Source: Legionella sheltonii (lineage in GTDB: Bacteria; Pseudomonadota; Gammaproteobacteria; Legionellales; Legionellaceae). From it: DNA of 64,000 nt. Each line of letters begins with the position of its first letter. The first letter of the stretch is position 1. Shown here in pieces: positions 63,601-64,000 of the stretch. The position numbers and the translations under genes are program-made. Under the pieces are notes generated by a model. That model was not told where the DNA came from and did not search any database. It saw nothing but the letters and a program-made list of their open reading frames with translations. The stretch covers positions 1 through 64,000 of the forward strand of contig NZ_JAPHOQ010000012.1 of assembly GCF_026191355.1 (NCBI RefSeq), read 5' to 3'.

Positions 63601-64000
63601 AGACACAAGTAAGTGATGAACTGGCCCTAAAACAGCAGCAAAACCGGACCCAGTAATCTTATCAGTCTCTTTTCTTTCCCCAGTGAGCAGGAAACTTAAA
63701 ATATATTCGCCTTGAGTTTTTACCTCGATACCCAAAATGCTAAGACCATATGTTTCCTGAAGCAACTTAGGTTTTTCTTCTTCAAATGTTTTAAATTTTT
63801 CAAGAGCCTCTGAGAATTGAGGATTCGGTTTTTGTAATTCAGTAAACAAATCATTTACCGTATCAAAAAGTGGCATCAGTGTTGTATCTAATTTATCGCG
63901 TAATTGTTGAGGCACCATGCGGCTTTGCAAATTCTTTTGTAGCTCGCTCTTCAACTTTTCCACTTTAAATACGGCACTTCGCTTTTTAATTGCATCAGCT
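57634..64000 (-). CDS. giant SecA-like motor protein, over 2109 aa, 5' end outside window, 3' end changed by IS256
   Basis: Counting from the GTG at 63963, the middle of the protein is SecA/DEAD-like: Walker A MRIKTGEGKS (about 651), VLDECDD (about 756), GISATPGD (about 954), VGTAMLAKGIDINPG and QIGGRAARNGKPG (about 1149). The spacing from Walker A to DECD, near 101 residues, equals that of SecA as I remember it. The first 600 residues are helical and repeat-like; residues 1250-2109 are helical with a coiled coil near 1900-1960. There is no SecA zinc tail. The frame is open upstream of 63963 to the window end, so the true start is unseen. IS256 replaced the last five residues (PVSAF) by Arg and a stop. 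The acidic end (HEEEM, EFELEN) suggests a Dot/Icm substrate; that is inference. Confidence 0.8.
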   Translation of the reverse strand, partial: ADAIKKRSAVFKVEKLKSELQKNLQSRMVPQQLRDKLDTTLMPLFDTVNDLFTELQKPNPQFSEALEKFKTFEEEKPKLLQETYGLSILGIEVKTQGEYILSFLLTGERKETDKITGSGFAAVLGPVHHLLVSQMKAFFENPKHKQSVKDLDLDTCLGWMAKFNETLSLTFFFKEELIQKKVLPALKKTLHQLNTQDPDFERSILDEAALIDENAPSHIALQNYKNKIESIANYLNLLIDINSRHPQQFNKIYKQLSTGALKRLNYAQKHILAGKLIEDSSEKLDLYLKLTTQALEDNSAADDTAIERAINGLVELFKIADLEPEAQTMFFKMSLAHNLRNASPFPLAALNEFKKSNLPEEIKSSIIKKIIQFLVGLSGTNSELIHSLIEQTQLFLTNNQDQAELCIALLNRVSHKKPDQDLTTYPLILQQLAQIDPEKRVKIATILSGLANNKKDATVNLPALLELTQGLGRRPSLEVDRVLKLFATKPYPNTQSLNLALAAHDSEKIRAYCLSFDTNPFAKAGVQRDLAKQFATDRIKDALLSLQDLLHETEFPHALQMQLARQLTYIETLGYTDPLNPNNFTGLKKLTACSRHDLKERACTLLQQLRSKAINQEQVEETYLELLAYLREIYFRTTGLFPNTTQMLVLLLALKDPTSNLLMRIKTGEGKSINTPMLSVLQWAQGGTVVQWTANPTLLIRDYENNCEPFFNFLGIGSALIQSNTPTKNFIHDGINCSTVEDMASFHLAAKIDGKEKLLKPKGPVHIVLDECDDALLDQLTLYKLVAEAEAAHGDNPAQWIYPLAYQFVKLPAFRKTNPAWDEDEDLDQFRIFLSKQINEQFNGDVDKQNYLMGSSNTQLKQWIHASCIAATLVENKHFIMQPVKEKDESGHETIKKIACVPLIRSTPKLGSIFTEEVQQALQARLKAERKDQSQYIFIDPVSSVLASQSAQGLIKFFQKTLGRLLGISATPGDKRELESLATSLGIQAVSVAPHAGDKRINHDPIFTLDREGTIKAIHETLNKIKCPVTEVSVKIKNPNEQIQTYEQKEQIFEERREAIEEWSHTQTQPILIVSEDFDEAQAIGNSLKEYEKQGFIIQVITGKESPEQLEKLIEQAGKVNTITVGTAMLAKGIDINPGNHPKGLFVIQTYPDTERMTTQIGGRAARNGKPGEWLPIYQVKPPQNLLDQFLYYVFPWTRQHINEQSVEAVRNKIKLQATVDRIYTQAIDEAQQILMQQIEAWESLLHELYPDNLQIKFELYQWRETLLSELTRSQDTNVTENSLTESIEQFKKSACRLWGTALEEKWAAKAEKAPHMSYEQNLRLKFLKQLDFSQELNIQTKLQQKGKPFSAGAKALMNQNLETVIADKAGAVLEYTQPSEQTKKSLELAQGKQVLPFLVGAFCTVCPEAIKTLFPKNTSQNGSFVPEIIRKAINKLIEQKNRVWRSEEKQEITESIIQFYQKKLMEADDETVKLLSKVKLLILGHCSQLNNFSLVEQFKVQGLVLSFSTLYRNLGLPEDESLNTLKKTYDEEIMKKLAKYLIDEFDWVQQKPEPFHAYFERTVAKNAALEIYALAKELDNFPQDKDKIQELYSALERHKAVLKDKYLFSISHSSPRNVINDALDAIDSLNSIPHCDLDFRKNCHDKIVAEHQINAFRNYLGNTSPYFFKTVDPTWMHLKETLLKMSRQSKDNPSHVVHELYEAIERFSSYKAYQPYLKQLNALKKQLAYSIVELGKTDGLNQDVQESLFAQKQERFANLLKVNPEHVRIQSGTDGIQSYIELQIEDERLQQGFTGYESSFLERVEAERNELRRVKTVFEESKNNLLNLSDAKAIETLPARKRLEFERLFKLKELLNLDWNHLNIERNDFPALIRQKLEHVDELKHLNWKVSPVNLNQLRGLLGKEPDDGFTALLDEQSKLKSDLEGIRSKIRDIQEKIRIQEKEKSDTQHLIKTAQDRMQESNCPSWEWYMLKTKNHFLEKNVQSFEKHLGTLSMTLSEFQGEETECMDAISDNDDLLDRKRIGFISGLFEQIKHHLADHLVEEAKQHVAMIDKELQEAEPAVNKIADEEIKKTRYQTRRFFKTSELLRYEALLTHEEEMICGKEGPIGEFELENFKNAR

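Overview
The window is low-GC gammaproteobacterial DNA that reads as a Legionella chromosome, assigned to genus only. The evidence is a LetS/BarA-type hybrid kinase, a pyrophosphate-type phosphofructokinase, a secreted eukaryote-like NTPDase, a Kdo hydroxylase, and several large orphan proteins with acidic, effector-like C-termini. I see no tRNA, rRNA, CRISPR array or prophage. The accessory parts carry five insertion sequences of five families (IS66, IS5, IS3, IS701/IS4-like, IS256).

Layout. 0-8.8 kb: housekeeping and regulation (bolA, a type IV pilin with a clear sigma-54 promoter, pfp, letS, divergent gltX, a serine beta-lactamase-like hydrolase). 8.9-15.7 kb: orphan proteins, a GST, two tandem alpha/beta-hydrolase-like paralogues, an outer-membrane barrel and a Cys-rich secreted protein. 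16-24.2 kb: a nonribosomal peptide synthetase gene cut by IS66, followed by an MMPL exporter. 24.3-33.2 kb: epmC, NTPDase, a DMT transporter, a repeat-flanked GIY-YIG gene with an IS5 remnant, an unlisted 44-residue Cys-rich peptide, then ychJ-kef-roxA and kdoO. 33.3-40.7 kb: a FIST / histidine kinase / REC-PAS-GGDEF-EAL operon in which two of three genes are cut by different insertion sequences. 40.9-50.1 kb: a complete MdtABC-type RND efflux operon with its own outer-membrane factor. 50.4-56.1 kb: tandem membrane paralogues, a coiled-coil protein, a lipase-fold orphan, mtfA, a secreted protein, a frameshifted DUF2905 gene and a DUF1993 protein. 56.3-64 kb: an IS256 element and a SecA-like protein of more than 2100 residues that runs off the window.

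The main result is that all four full-length insertion sequences can be delimited to the base by inverted repeats and target duplications of 8, 5, 4 and 8 bp. Removing each element plus one duplication restores an open frame across the junction: a 1094-residue A-PCP-C synthetase, a 746-residue REC-PAS-GGDEF-EAL regulator, a 391-residue FIST protein, and the natural C-terminus of the SecA-like protein. The strain has therefore apparently lost, by recent insertions, a peptide-synthetase product and a FIST-controlled c-di-GMP pathway, and the SecA-like protein has had its last residues replaced.

The least-explained object is the SecA-like protein. It has SecA-type motor motifs in SecA order inside a much larger helical protein, with no visible SecA tail, and its C-terminal region is rich in acidic residues as in Dot/Icm substrates.
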